DNA of 64,000 nucleotides from Chrysomallon squamiferum. Lineage: Eukaryota; Mollusca; Gastropoda; Neomphalida; Peltospiridae. Every line of letters begins with the position of its first letter. The stretch's first letter is position 1. The translations under genes and the position numbers were made by a program. The stretch covers positions 9,136,260 through 9,200,259 of the forward strand of contig CM022674.1 in assembly GCA_012295275.1 (NCBI GenBank), in the 5' to 3' direction. Positions 23,542-34,870 of the stretch are shown here, piece after piece. The notes under the pieces were generated by a model. That model worked only from the letters and a program-made list of their open reading frames with translations, ran no database searches and was not told the origin of the DNA.

Positions 23542-25359
23542 AAACATGTTATTTTCTGTTCAGTTCTGGAACACATATGTCAAATTGTATATTATTAAGT
23601 TGGAACAAGAAAAATGAAGCGCATATATATCTAGGTCAATTTAATTAGATGTTACTTTCTCTTAATTATGCTTAAATTTCTCTTCCACTCCAAGTTAAAA
23701 ACTATTTCTACAGCAAAACCATTCATAAAACAAAGTGCAAAAATGGGTTAGTATTTATTTTCTTGATTACATGTATTTGTGGTAAAAGCTATTACAAATT
23801 GATGAATTTTGCTCCATTTTTTAATTTGTCATCTGGAAAATTTTGTAAATCCATGTAAAATGAAAAATCAATACTATTTAAAACAATTCAGTGCACACCA
23901 TTTTGAAGCAGTTTGGAGCATTTTGTGAAATCTTCCATGTAAAACACCATACAGAAAACACCAATTAGATTTTAATATAATACTAAAATTATTTTATTAT
24001 TTTTCTCTTCTTTAAATACTTTAAAATATTGTAGAAATATAATGAAGGAAAATAAATAATAGTTTTCACTATAATAAACTATACAAAATGAATAATACAG
24101 CTAAAATGATCTACAATTGATTTAAAGAATAAAATAAAAAAAGATTCTATTTAAAAATTTGTTGATTAAATGTATACAGCTATTGCCTATTCAAACCAGT
24201 GGTTTACCAAAGATGTTTTGTTTGTGATCTGCGCCTGTCATTGCTGGTGGTCAAAATGAACAGATGACTGCATGGTGGCAACAAGTTTTCATTCTCATTA
24301 ACAAAGATTTCTTCCTTACTTTCTGATCATTGTCATTACAGATAATTTCATTTACAATAAAATTAATTTAAAAATATATATTTGTACTAACATCGTCATT
24401 AAAAAAAATCTATCCATCATAATTATATATATATAATATATTCAGAGAAATTTGAATTTAAAAATCAAATGATGAAAAATTATTGAAAATGATTGTTTTT
24501 CTTTCTCATTTTTGTAAATTCCAAGTGAAATGATGTCATTCTTTTTTTTAAACTTTTTTTTATCTCCTAAGTTTAAAGAGTTCTCTTGACAATGGCCAGA
24601 GTTATTCTGATCATGAACTTAAGGTATTGTTGTTAAATCTCCAGAGACTATGAGAACTCTTATTAACCCCTTGTTACAAGAAAACTGTCACTGATAACAT
24701 ACAGGGACCTAATGAAAAAGATAATGTCCTTAACCAAGGCTTAGAAAGTTAACTTTTTTATGTTGTGATTATCCTTTCAGTTAATCCAACAAAAAAACAC
24801 ATTTTACTTTTAGATGAACATGCTGTAAATTTGCGTGACTCATATATTTTTCAAACTTTTTTGTTATTTTTAATTCTCCTTTTTGTTTTGTAGTTTAAAT
24901 TAAAATAAAAAGAAAGTTTTGAAAGGAAGCTACATTCTCTAGCAGATCTATCCATTCTAATTATAATGAAGCCAGACCTTTTTCTAGTATCTTTTTAATC
25001 CCACCTTGGAAAATGCTACATATCGGGTATGTTGACAAGTAATTAAAATAACTATTAAAAGTTTAAAAATATTTTTTTTCTGCTTATTTACAGAGGTAAA
25101 TAATTGATTTTTTTTAAATACTTTTTTTTACCATTCACCCCACAAGTTTTTACATGAATACTATAAATCATATGAGTAAGCAGTGTATAAATTATATTGG
25201 GTTTCATGTGACATAAAGTGTAATGCAAACCACCTAAAAGATTTAATTTTTCTTTCTGTATTTATCATGTTGCTTTGTTCAAAGTGACAAATATGAGAAA
25301 ATTGATTAAATGTATTATTTATCAAAAGTGTGAAGTTTTATGGTAGTGTCAAGTATATT
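23542..25359. other. AT-rich spacer with two mixed-composition patches
   Basis: The patches at 24185-24300 and 24565-24760 are less AT-rich but have no open frame or convincing splice pairs. The rest is A/T-rich. Confidence 0.55.
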
Positions 25360-25880
25360 GGTTGACAAAATAGTTACTTATAAAATTTCAAAATGATTGG
25401 TTAAAACAATGTTTTAATAAAATAGTTATATTACTGTTTAATAAAATAGTTAAGAATGTTGTTTAATAAAAATATTTAATTACATAATTTATAATAAATA
25501 GTTATCTATCAAATTATTGTTAAAATGGTTATTGAGATTGTTTAATTAAATGATTAGTTATATTTTTAATAAGATTTTATGAAAGAGTTAATAAAATGTT
25601 TAATTATATTATTGTTTAAAAAAATTGTTATTTATAAAATTGTTAATTAAAATGGTCCGATATGAGAGTTTGCATAAAATGTTATTTTGATATTTTTTTA
25701 ATAAAATGTTAGTTTTGATATTATTCTGTATACTGGAATTTTATAAAATTGCTTAATAAAATGCTTATTTTGTAAAAATGTTTAGTACAATAATTAGTTA
25801 TGACAGGTCAAATTTTAGTTTTGATACTGTTTAATAAAATGGTTATTTGTAAAATTGTTTAATAAACTGACTTAGTTGCA
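25360..25880 (+). repeat. Degenerate tandem repeat, about 28-bp unit
   Basis: Many variants of TGTTTAATAAAATAGTTATT and TATAAAATTG follow each other for about 500 bp. Copies differ by substitutions and indels, so the array is old. Confidence 0.7.
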
Positions 25881-26263
25881 ATTTTTGAAAGATTAATTTT
25901 CATCCAGTTATGTGGAAGACATTTAAAAATATAATAATAATAATACCACCTAAAAAAAAACCCGAAAAATAAAAAATTAAATAATTTCTTACATTAGTAA
26001 ATAGACTGAGATATACAAACATTCTCTAGTCTCTCTCTGTATAGACATATTTAGAAGCATAAATTCATTTCTAATATAAATAACAGCTAATACGTAGTCA
26101 TTTTACTCCAACCCATTTCATGTGCTTTGATCCTCTGTTATTATAAAACTTTGAAGTGATTTAAAATAAAACAATTAAGTCTTTTTTTAGCTGAACACAT
26201 TCATTATAAAAAAATTGAAAAAATCTTAAAAAGATAAATAGAAACAAAACACCAAGAATTATC

Positions 26264-26359
<96 letters not shown>

Positions 26360-26374
26360 AATAAAATAAAATAA

Positions 26375-26441
<67 letters not shown>

Positions 26442-26457
26442 TAATAAATAAAATAAA
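26264..26457. repeat. Composite (AAT)n(AAAT)n(AAAAT)n(AAT)n tract
   Basis: AAT units (about 26264-26309) change to AAAT (to about 26357), then AAAAT (to about 26378), then back to AAT (to about 26440). It is roughly 190 bp with no G or C. Confidence 0.97.
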
Positions 26458-28345
26458 AGCTTTTCCTGATCTTAATTATAAGTCTTTTGTTGGCAGCTTT
26501 ATGAAATATTTTAAATAATAAAAATTTGTATTGTCTGTTTGTGATTGTAAAATAACGCCAGACAACAAAGTTAATCATGACAAGACCAAATTGATTCGTA
26601 AAAATGCAATCATAACAATAATTATATAACGTCAGATGAAAGAATAATTAGCAATACTTTTACCAGCACAAAATTAAAATAAAATATGTTTAATAATAAG
26701 ATTAAAGAAAAAGTTATTTAGATTTAAAAGTAAGGTATAACTTAAAATAATAAAGAATAACTATATAAAAATAAAATGTCATTGTAAATAAAATGAGTAT
26801 TTTTTTTTAAAAACAAACAACACAATACTGAGATTTATTATTAAATAACTAAAGGTGTTATTTGTCATATGGACAATAAAGAATGTATAAGCAGGTCTGA
26901 ATATTAATATAAATGAGTAAAAAAAACAAACAATGAAAATAAAAATGAAATATTTTAAAACAGACAAAAATATAGCCAGATGCTATTTTAAAACTAATAC
27001 AAATAAATTGTGCTTGCACAGTTTCAAAATGAGATAGTGATGACATAACTAATCTATGCTTTACAAATAAAACAACAAAACTTTTATTATAAAAGATTCA
27101 TGTTTTTTTTAATGTTTTTTCCATATTAATTGTCAAAAATATTTAAATTTTTTCCTCCTTCTTTATCCTATTTAGTTATTGTTTGTTTTTGTTTTTCTGT
27201 TTACTTATTTCATAATTTATTTATTTATTTAGGAACATTTCACTGAAATAATTTTCTTCTGGAAAAAACAAGGAAGAGAAATAAAATAAATACAACTACT
27301 ACCACTACTTTTATTATATATTAATCATAAAGACTTATAACAACAACAAAGACTAATAACAACAACCATAATGATGATGAAGATGATAATAATAATAATA
27401 ATAAAGTTGTATGTTTTATTTCATGATTCAAACTTTTGTTTTTTTTCAGCTGTGAAAAAAAAAAGAAAAAGAAATTTTAATTGGGTTAGGTAGATATTTT
27501 TTGAAAGTCAATTGTTTTTCTATCTTCATAACAAAATGAAAAATGTACTGAATTTTTATGAATTTTTTTTCTGATACTGCACTAAAATAAAGTGCTTCGT
27601 AAAACTTCAAAGTTCCAATGTTACCAACTTGTACTGGAAAACATCCAGTGCATTGTAATGAATTAAGGGTATAATATCATAACATGCCAGCTTTGCTGGC
27701 AATAATAATAATTAATGATAACAATGACAAACAAAACATGCGTTAACAAATTGCTTAATGCCATTCTTTGGCAAAAGAAAAAAGAAATTATTTATACATT
27801 TTTTAAAATTTTCAGATCAAATACAACAATAAAACAGATGTTGTAATGAAAGGTGTGAATTTGTAGTTTGGGAAATAGAACATTCATGTTAAAATAAATA
27901 GTAAAAAAAAAGCTATAGAATATATATATTTTCACTTAGAACTTTTAAACAAATTTAAAAATATATAATTCCACCAATTATAAACTGGTTATGCAGAATT
28001 AAGTGTAAAAAAGAATGTTGTGATTTAGAGAAATTATTCTTGTTATTATTGTTTGTTGTTTATTCATTTCTTAATTTATTTTTATTTCATTTCATTTCAT
28101 TTCATTTTTTATTTCTGTTTTCCTAATTCTAACTATCTAAATTCAGGTTCATAATAAAATAAAAACACACAATAAAATTATCAAATTGTCAAGTGAATCT
28201 TTTTATGGTTGAATTTATTTCATTTTGGTTTTTTTGTTTTGTTCTTTTTTCTTTTTTAAATTAAAATTTGTTGTTTTCTTTTGGAGATATTTCTGACCAC
28301 AAAGAAATTTTATTTTATTTCAGTTTAATTTAATTTTGTGATCAG
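26458..28345. other. AT-rich noncoding spacer
   Basis: It contains short trinucleotide runs, a (TTTCA)n repeat at about 28084-28106 and a perfect 7-bp hairpin, TGCCAGC-TTT-GCTGGCA, near 27687. No gene is supported. Confidence 0.65.
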
Positions 28346-28444
28346 TGGATTTTGAAATACTGCCTACAAGCTCCCCCTCAGACTCCTAGCACTACCTTCA
28401 AGTCTGACTCCTCCAGTAAGAAGACAACCCAGAGACCAAGCTGA
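28346..28444 (+). CDS. Candidate terminal coding exon, unknown protein
   Basis: The candidate follows TTTAATTTAATTTTGTGATCAG, a plausible pyrimidine-rich acceptor, and reads 32 codons to TGA (28442-28444). It starts WILKYCLQAPPQTPSTTF and continues with a Ser/Lys/Thr-rich tail ending TTQRPS. The segment is markedly less AT-rich than the sequence around it, which in this window is a reasonable coding hint. No upstream plus-strand exon was found. A second frame is also open across the block, so it may instead be part of an old repeat or a transposase tail. Nothing in the peptide is recognised. Confidence 0.25.
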   Translation, partial: WILKYCLQAPPQTPSTTFKSDSSSKKTTQRPS

Positions 28445-30566
28445 CCCTGATCAATGGGAATTAGAAAAGGATTGCTGAAATACTGCTGACAACTTAACAT
28501 TTAATTGTTTAACACATGCAGTTAATTGATTATGTCTTAAAAGCATTATTCATTTAAGTCTCAATGGTTGCCTATAACACATCATTCAAGATATAAAAAA
28601 ATATATAATTTTTTTGAATTATAATTAATTTGGTTTTTGTTCTCTTTTTCTTTTTTGTTTAGTTTTTAGAAGGATGAATATTTAAATAGAAGACAGTGTT
28701 AAAAAGGACAATTTTCTTTTTAAAAAGTTTAAGATATATAATTTGGAATATTCATTTCTAAATTTTAATTTCATATTTAATTTGATTGTGACATAAAGGA
28801 AAATAAAAATAAATTAACCTGATAATAAATTTTTTATATTTCAAAGTGTAGAGAATAATAACACACACTACTGAAAAAGAAACAGAAAGAAAATCCACTG
28901 AAAGGAGTCAGAAATGAGTGTTTAAAGTGAAATTACTGCTTTTAACTCATTAAAAAACATTCAACAAAATAGTGCAGTTTTGGGGGATGGTTATCACTGT
29001 GAACAAAACGGAACATCAACAAATAAAAAATTAAAAATAAAATAAAATTTCAAATATAAAAATAAGAAATAAGATAAAGAAATAAATAAGGAAAATGAAC
29101 AAAATGATAGAAAAAGAAACAAATGAAATAATAAAAGTTTAAAAGTCTTATATAAAAAAAAAATATGTTGATATTATTATGTTATTTATTATGTAAACAC
29201 AGAGGTTACTCTAGTGTCAACAGCAGCTATCTATCTTTCATTATCATTGCCAAAACTTTATAGTTTTTACTTTTTTTCGTTTGCTCTTTTTTACTTGTTT
29301 ATTTTTACAAGTAGTTAAAAAAAAGTTTTTAATTTTTCAAAATAAAGAAATCAGAAATGAATAGTTAGTGTTTAGATATTATTTTTTTTTCTATAGAAGA
29401 ATGTATGTTTATAAATTTATTTAAAGAAAGAGAAACACATATATATTGGAACTAAATTTGATAAAGAATAACAAACTGTTTACATTTCAGTTTTCCTAAA
29501 ACAGAATGAAACTACGGTCTTCTGATTAATTTTATCAAAACTGTCTAAGTTAATTTTAAATAATTAAAAATATTATTATTTATTTTTAAAACATCAGCAA
29601 ACAAAGAAACAACAAAAAGAAAGAAAAAATGAACAACAAAAAGCTGATTAAAAAAATAATATCACAAATGTGTTGATGAAAAATCTTAAATTGAGATGTT
29701 TATCACAAGACAAGAAAAATTAATTCTTTACTGTCATATTATATTAAATGAACAATAACTAAATAAACAAAATATTCAAATAACAATAACAACAAGAAGA
29801 ATATTTTGAAATTATTTCACTCTAATTAGTTAATATTTAAAATTATAAAAAAAAATCAGATCTTTTCATGACATAATGTAATATAAACTAAGTTTATTTA
29901 TAAGTTAATTTATTTTAATTATGTTTGCCAATAAACATTTTTTATTTATTTATTTTTTAATGGTTTTCATTTATTTATATTTTAAATCAGGATATTAAAC
30001 AGGATCACGCACAACAGTTTTTAAATTAAATACAAAAAGATAATAAATATATTAATAAAGAAAATAGGTTCAATAAATAATTATTAATGTGTTTTATTGC
30101 TTTTTGCATTTCAGGTAATAATAATCAAAACGAAAAGGAATTAAGAGACAATAATAATTTTTCAAACGTAAACAAAGCATTGTTTAAATAAATTCATTCT
30201 AACCTAATAAAAAAAATTTCAACTCCAATATTTCTTTTTAGATTTTTTTTCTTTCATTTCTTTTTTTTTTTTTTTTTTTTATAAATTGTTTACAAAAACT
30301 ATAGAAACAAAAACTACATAATGTACTGGTTACAAAAATTGGTCATTTACATATTGAAGAACTTCAAACTATATTTTTAATACCATATCAAACTGTCAAA
30401 GAGAAAAAATAATTTGTTTAATGGAAAAAATAAAAAATATAAATAATTTTTTTCGCTGTACCATTTAACAAAATATAACCAAAGTCAATATTCTACAACT
30501 CAAGAGCAAAGGAAGGTGTAAGAAAAGAGTAGTGATAAAACAGAATAAAACACACTGGTCACTTAC
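28445..30566. other. AT-rich noncoding spacer
   Basis: A/T-rich throughout, with a poly(T) of about 21 bp at 30260-30280. AATAAA occurs often by chance, so polyadenylation sites cannot be placed. Confidence 0.65.
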
Positions 30567-30645
30567 CTGTATGGTGGGCCACAGATTGTATTCATCCCGC
30601 GGATGTCTGTCCGTCGTCATGTTCAAGCCAGTGTAACATTCAGGG
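30567..30645 (-). CDS. Candidate coding exon with strong splice donor, unknown protein
   Basis: On the minus strand CACCATACAG is followed by GTAAGTGACC, a near-perfect donor (GTAAGT at 30561-30566). A possible acceptor, TTCTTTTGGCAG, ends at 30646, giving a 79-bp exon. The open frame through it reads PECYTGLNMTTDRHPRDEYN then LWPTIQ, ending in phase 0 at the donor. The frame stays open upstream to about 30718, where an in-frame TAA lies, so the exon could start earlier, for example with MMYRSFGS as an alternative first coding exon. Composition is GC-richer with several CpGs. I do not recognise the protein. A downstream partner exon at lower coordinates was not found. Confidence 0.45.
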
Positions 30646-31480
30646 CTGCCAAAAGAACGGTACATCATTATGAGTGGAGTTACACGCAATGAGGCAGTTT
30701 GTAACACTACAGCATAGCCTTACTTCTGCATGCAATCAGAGGACTGTTTGGAAAAAATGATTACCCAACCAGAGTTACTCATCTGGTTAGTAGTATCACA
30801 GCGCTTAGTTCACATGAACTAGTGCAGGCTAGTTCTTACGAGAATAGTATTAACTACGCCTCAATGAGATCTCTCTCCTCCTTTTTTTAATTTTTATATC
30901 TTAGCCTGTTTTAAAATTTTCTCTCATAGAATGCCATTACATAACAATGATATGGCTGTTTCAGTTCATATATGTGCACTGACACTGTGGCTTTATTTCA
31001 ATCACTCACACTGCCCTTACAGAAATAATCAAAGTTTTTCAAGGAGAATTATTTTCGTTTTTTAACACTCGAGTTGGTGAATTTACAGCTGGAGGGAGGC
31101 ATTAGGCAATGTGAAGTATTGTAATATCTGCTCTTACTGTTTCACTCATTTATTTTTTTTACTCTCATTTCGACCATGATTAAGAAAAAGAGGATGAGCT
31201 TTCTATTTTGCAATAAACATGTGTTTGCTGCAGATTTGTATTTTGTTTTCCTTACAACAACAGCTGAGAAAGGATGGAATTCAAATAACATTTGAATAAT
31301 TATTTTACAAACATGCAGTGTATTTTGCATATTGATTTACATTGGAGGCTGACCAAAGAACATGTGAAGTGCTATTGTTGAACATACCAGCCTGTCAGGT
31401 TTTGAATTTCACTTTGTCAAAACCAAATGATCATGTTTCTCTCAGAAATTAATATTTTTTCTTTCTTTTCTTTTTATGCC
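30646..31480 (-). promoter_or_regulatory. GC-richer region upstream of the minus-strand exon
   Basis: Complex sequence lies 5' of the exon candidate at 30567, relative to minus-strand transcription. It is less AT-rich than the surroundings and has no repeats, so it could hold an untranslated first exon and promoter. No TATA box or initiator is clear. The 62-codon minus frame at 31142-31330 lacks support. Confidence 0.3.
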
Positions 31481-31589
31481 CATAAACATGGTGGTCTCTT
31501 TTTTAATTTGGCAATTTTTTTCGGCTAATAAAAAAGTATTTTCATACTGCTTAGGAGAAAGCTATATAATAGTATGACACCTCCTTCTT

Positions 31590-31980
31590 AGTCAGTCAAT
31601 TACAGTGATGAATTATATCAAGGGTACATGTAAACTAACCTGCCTAAAAAATAATGATTTTTCTGCCCTAGAAGGGAAGATCTAGGGTGGACAGCGGTTA
31701 GCAATTAGCAGCAAGTTGAAATGGGACCTCCTCAAAGCAACATATAGCACACGTGTATTTTAAAACCCAACATAAATCAGCTTGAATGACTCAGGGGCAA
31801 ATCCTTTCTAATCTAGGGTAAATTCAGTTTAACAATAATCAGGAGGAGCAAAAGGTTTTCTGTACATAAAGCTGTGTGTTTAATACAAACAAGTAACATA
31901 ATCTGCCTAAGAAGAAATGTTTTGTAACATTTAGGGGCAGGTCAAATAGACTAACAAGTTAGAGTACTCCGAAGGAAAAA
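31590..31980. promoter_or_regulatory. Candidate cis-regulatory island (E-box, AP-1, homeodomain motifs)
   Basis: GC-richer non-repetitive block with no long frame. It contains a canonical CACGTG E-box (31750-31755), a TGACTCA AP-1 site (31787-31793), the near-palindrome TTAGCAATTAGC (about 31698) and two ATCTAGGGT motifs (about 31680 and 31813). Function is inferred from motif density and contrast with the flanks. Confidence 0.4.
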
Positions 31981-32111
31981 AAAAGGTAACAATTTTATAT
32001 TTTTTAATAAATATGAATAAAAATATCTTTTTTCATTACATTTCATTAATTTTGGGGCATATATTTAAAGAGTATCAGTTAGTGTTTATGATTTTTTAAC
32101 ACATACGAACA

Positions 32112-32149
<38 letters not shown>

Positions 32150-33618
32150 TGTGTTTTTAAATGTGTGTATCTATGTATAAATCTACATATAACACACACA
32201 CAATGGGAATTCTAAGGAGGACTATTTCTGTGACCAGCTGACATACTACACAAACAATAATAAAATGATTTTATCCTTAAGCACCATTTATTTGATATGT
32301 TTGTTTTCTATAATATTAAATTTTATATGAATATTTGTGAGTTTTCTTTTAAATTAAATGGTGATATAAAATTAAATTTTTTACTTAGATGCTCAGTAAA
32401 ACTAATCTATTTCTAAATCATATGATTTAAATTTTCATTTTTTGTTTTACTTTCAGTCCACAGTAAACTGATATGTTTATTTAAGATATTTTATCCTTTT
32501 TATCATTATTTATATATTTCATTATTATTGTTGTGGTTGTTGTTGTTGTTGCTTTTTTAATGGAAATGATTAATCTGTAATTATCATCAGAATCTAAAAT
32601 GAAGGTAGAATTAACTAATTTTATCTAAGCCAAACCTTAAATAAATAAATAAATATAATAACATAAAATAAAATAAAATAAAACAAACTAAAATAAATAA
32701 TAATTGTGACACTGAAACATATCAATCTCTACACAGATTGAGTATACAAATACACTATACAGACTGAACATTAAATTTACTCTGGCGTTGTCTATCATGT
32801 ATACATATAAACAGTAAACATACAAAATGTATACATATACAGTATAGAACTTATATTTAACGACATTACAAAAATAATGTATAAGGTAGGCATAAGAAAT
32901 GCTTTTAAACAGATCATTACTGAATATATTCCTTATGTTTAACTATTCATACACAGTAATCTTCTCCAAAACAGATATTAATTTTTTATGGTTTCAGTCT
33001 TTAATTATAAACAGTCAAAATCTATTTTAAAAATTAAAATTAAAAAAAAATTAATGAATATATTATATATTTGGTACTTTTTGAAAACACTTTTCATTTT
33101 ACAAAACAATTACTCTTAACATATGCAGTCTCAATATGATTATGTTCAAAAATATTTATATATTTACAGTTGAATTCTCCTAATAATTGTTTTATTTAAA
33201 AATCTGATCATTACAATGTGTGTGTGTGTCTTTTTCAAGTTTAATTATAAATTATAGGACAGGTTACAAAATGAATACCTTAAAATGTTCTCTTTTATTA
33301 ATTATAATTACTCTATATATCGTTTCTATAATAATTATTTCATTACCTTTAAACAAATGACCTCTGATTTTGTAAATTATTTTACAGTCAACAAGATTTT
33401 TTTTAATATAATGTTAGAACATTAAGCAGAAAAAAAAAATGTGATCAGATTTTTTCCATCATCATTAAATCTAATTATCAATGTTTAGCTGACTCCTACA
33501 GTCTGAATGAATACTCATGAATTAGCCCTGCAGGCCATACTGTAATATATTCCATTTGTACACTAGCCCTCATTACATACATGTTCAAACACCATACATT
33601 TGTCACTCAGACCTAGTT
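31981..33618. other. AT-rich spacer with possible 3' untranslated sequence
   Basis: It contains an (AC)n run at 32112-32144 and AAAT/AAAAT repeats at about 32637-32695. If the minus-strand terminal exon at 33619 is real, its 3' untranslated region lies in the upper part. Minus-strand AATAAA (plus TTTATT) occurs near 33190 and 33295, but such hexamers are common here. Confidence 0.5.
32112..32144. repeat. (AC)n microsatellite
   Basis: A perfect AC run of about 33 bp. Confidence 0.95.
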
Positions 33619-33744
33619 TTAAAAAGCATTCATGTTTCTTTGCTTTGGTGTTGTCATTAGCTGTCGTTGATGCTTTGTGTTTATAAAAGAGTTAATGGCC
33701 CTGATGCCATCACGGATGTTCACGGGAAGAGGTATTTTCAATGG
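33619..33744 (-). CDS. Candidate minus-strand terminal coding exon, unknown protein
   Basis: The minus strand reads TTGTTTAGTTTCCTTCAG, a strong acceptor, and then 41 codons to TAA (33619-33621). The peptide begins PLKIPLPVNIRDGIRAINSF and goes on INTKHQRQLMTT, ending in a short basic tail NMNAF. Composition is clearly less AT-rich than the surroundings and not Phe/Lys/Ile-biased, which favours coding. A second frame is open for ten codons only. The likely upstream partner is the microexon at 34428-34442. I do not recognise the family. The plus strand also has an AAGAG|GTATTT donor-like site here, but its acceptor is weaker. Confidence 0.4.
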   Translation of the reverse strand, partial: PLKIPLPVNIRDGIRAINSFINTKHQRQLMTTPKQRNMNAF

Positions 33745-34427
33745 CTGAAGGAAACTAAACAATATACATATTTACCAAATAGCATTACTGCCTAATCAAA
33801 CTGTCATTGCCCTTTTTCTTTAATATATGGGGGGGAAATTAAATTAAAAAGATAGCAAAATATATCACTGAAAATGAGAATTTTTACATACTTTAATCCA
33901 ATGTTGGTTAAAGAAACAAAATAACTTTCTCATTTGTCATTAAATATTATGAGAAATAAATTATTTAATTTTACTTCGTTTTGTTTTCCTTTTAATTTAA
34001 ATGAATACACACATGTGCACACAGTGTCTATGATTTTAATTAAAAATTTTGTGACAAATAGCTCTCACTGTCAATACAATCAACAAACACAAAATTTTAA
34101 CTAATATTTTTGATTACATACACCCTGCTTATAACATCCTCCTACACAAATATATTAACTATTAACTATTTCATTATTATAATACAGTTAATCATTAAAA
34201 TGTCTTAGAATACAACAAATTAATATGCAATCATACATCAAGTGATATTCTTTGACTTTTAGTAGAAAACCGTGAAAAAAATGTAATTTTTTGTTCACTC
34301 AAGAAAATCAAACAGTGTTTTTGTTAAAGCTTAAAGGGAGCAATGTTTGAGGGTTAGTGAAGTGAAAGCATGTTCAAACGCTGGCCACATCACACAGAAT
34401 TTATGATATCAATCTGGATGAAGTTAC
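33745..34427 (-). other. Putative intron between 34428 and 33744
   Basis: If the flanking minus-strand exons are real, this 683-bp segment is an intron starting GTAACT and ending TTCAG. Most is AT-rich, but 34325-34425 is GC-richer (GAGGGTTAGTGAAGTGAAAG, AAACGCTGGCCACATC) and could be constrained noncoding sequence. Confidence 0.3.
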
Positions 34428-34442
34428 CTTGGGGACAATGCT
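34428..34442 (-). CDS. Candidate 15-bp microexon, unknown gene
   Basis: On the minus strand TTTTTGTTTTTTCCAACAG is followed by AGCATTGTCCCCAAG and then GTAACT. This gives a good acceptor, a 15-nt block and a usable donor. Joined in frame to the next candidate exon it would add Ser-Ile-Val-Pro-Lys before PLKIPLPV, keeping the long frame. An alternative acceptor two bases later, or a longer exon reading HCPQGNFIQIDIINSV, cannot be excluded. Chance is a real possibility for so short a block. Confidence 0.22.
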
Positions 34443-34489
34443 CTGTTGGAAAAAACAAAAATATTGTCACAAAAACACTCACATGAAAT

Positions 34490-34870
34490 TTGTACATTAC
34501 ACAAATAAATATCCCTCAAATGTGCATTTTGCCAGAAATGCACAACTTTATGAAACATGAAGCGAAAAATTTATGGATCAATTAAGCTCAAATGCACATC
34601 GGCATTTGAATTCACTTTTAAAACGAGAGCATAGCATAACATAACTTTTATGTGCATGCTACTTTAAATGCGTTTCTTCAAGAGATCATGATGAAGTTTA
34701 TGGATTAATTTGACCAAAGTCTTTCACTGAGGCATCACCCCCCATGCGTACAGAAAACATGGATTAAACTGCATGCTTCTTCATGACATGGAGATGAAAC
34801 AGGGTTGATAAAAATTCAGATCGATTTGAGTTAAATGGCCTTGAAATTACATTTGCGTCAATTCTTTAAA
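34490..34870. promoter_or_regulatory. Candidate cis-regulatory island upstream of the microexon
   Basis: GC-richer complex block. TTTATGGATCAATTAAG (about 34570) and TTTATGGATTAATTTG (about 34698) form a diverged direct repeat built around homeodomain-like ATTAA/GATTAA cores, and a third GGATTAAAC follows at about 34762. There is no open frame of note. Confidence 0.38.

Noticed and set aside
27680-27705. ATGCCAGCTTTGCTGGCA as a microRNA (miR-2-like GCCAGCTTTG)
   Set aside because: The hairpin is only 7 bp with a 3-base loop, far too short for a precursor, and the miR-2 seed is absent.
30465-30566. Extension of the minus-strand frame past the donor at 30567
   Set aside because: The residues after the GTAAGT become Cys/Phe/Leu noise, which fits intron sequence rather than coding.
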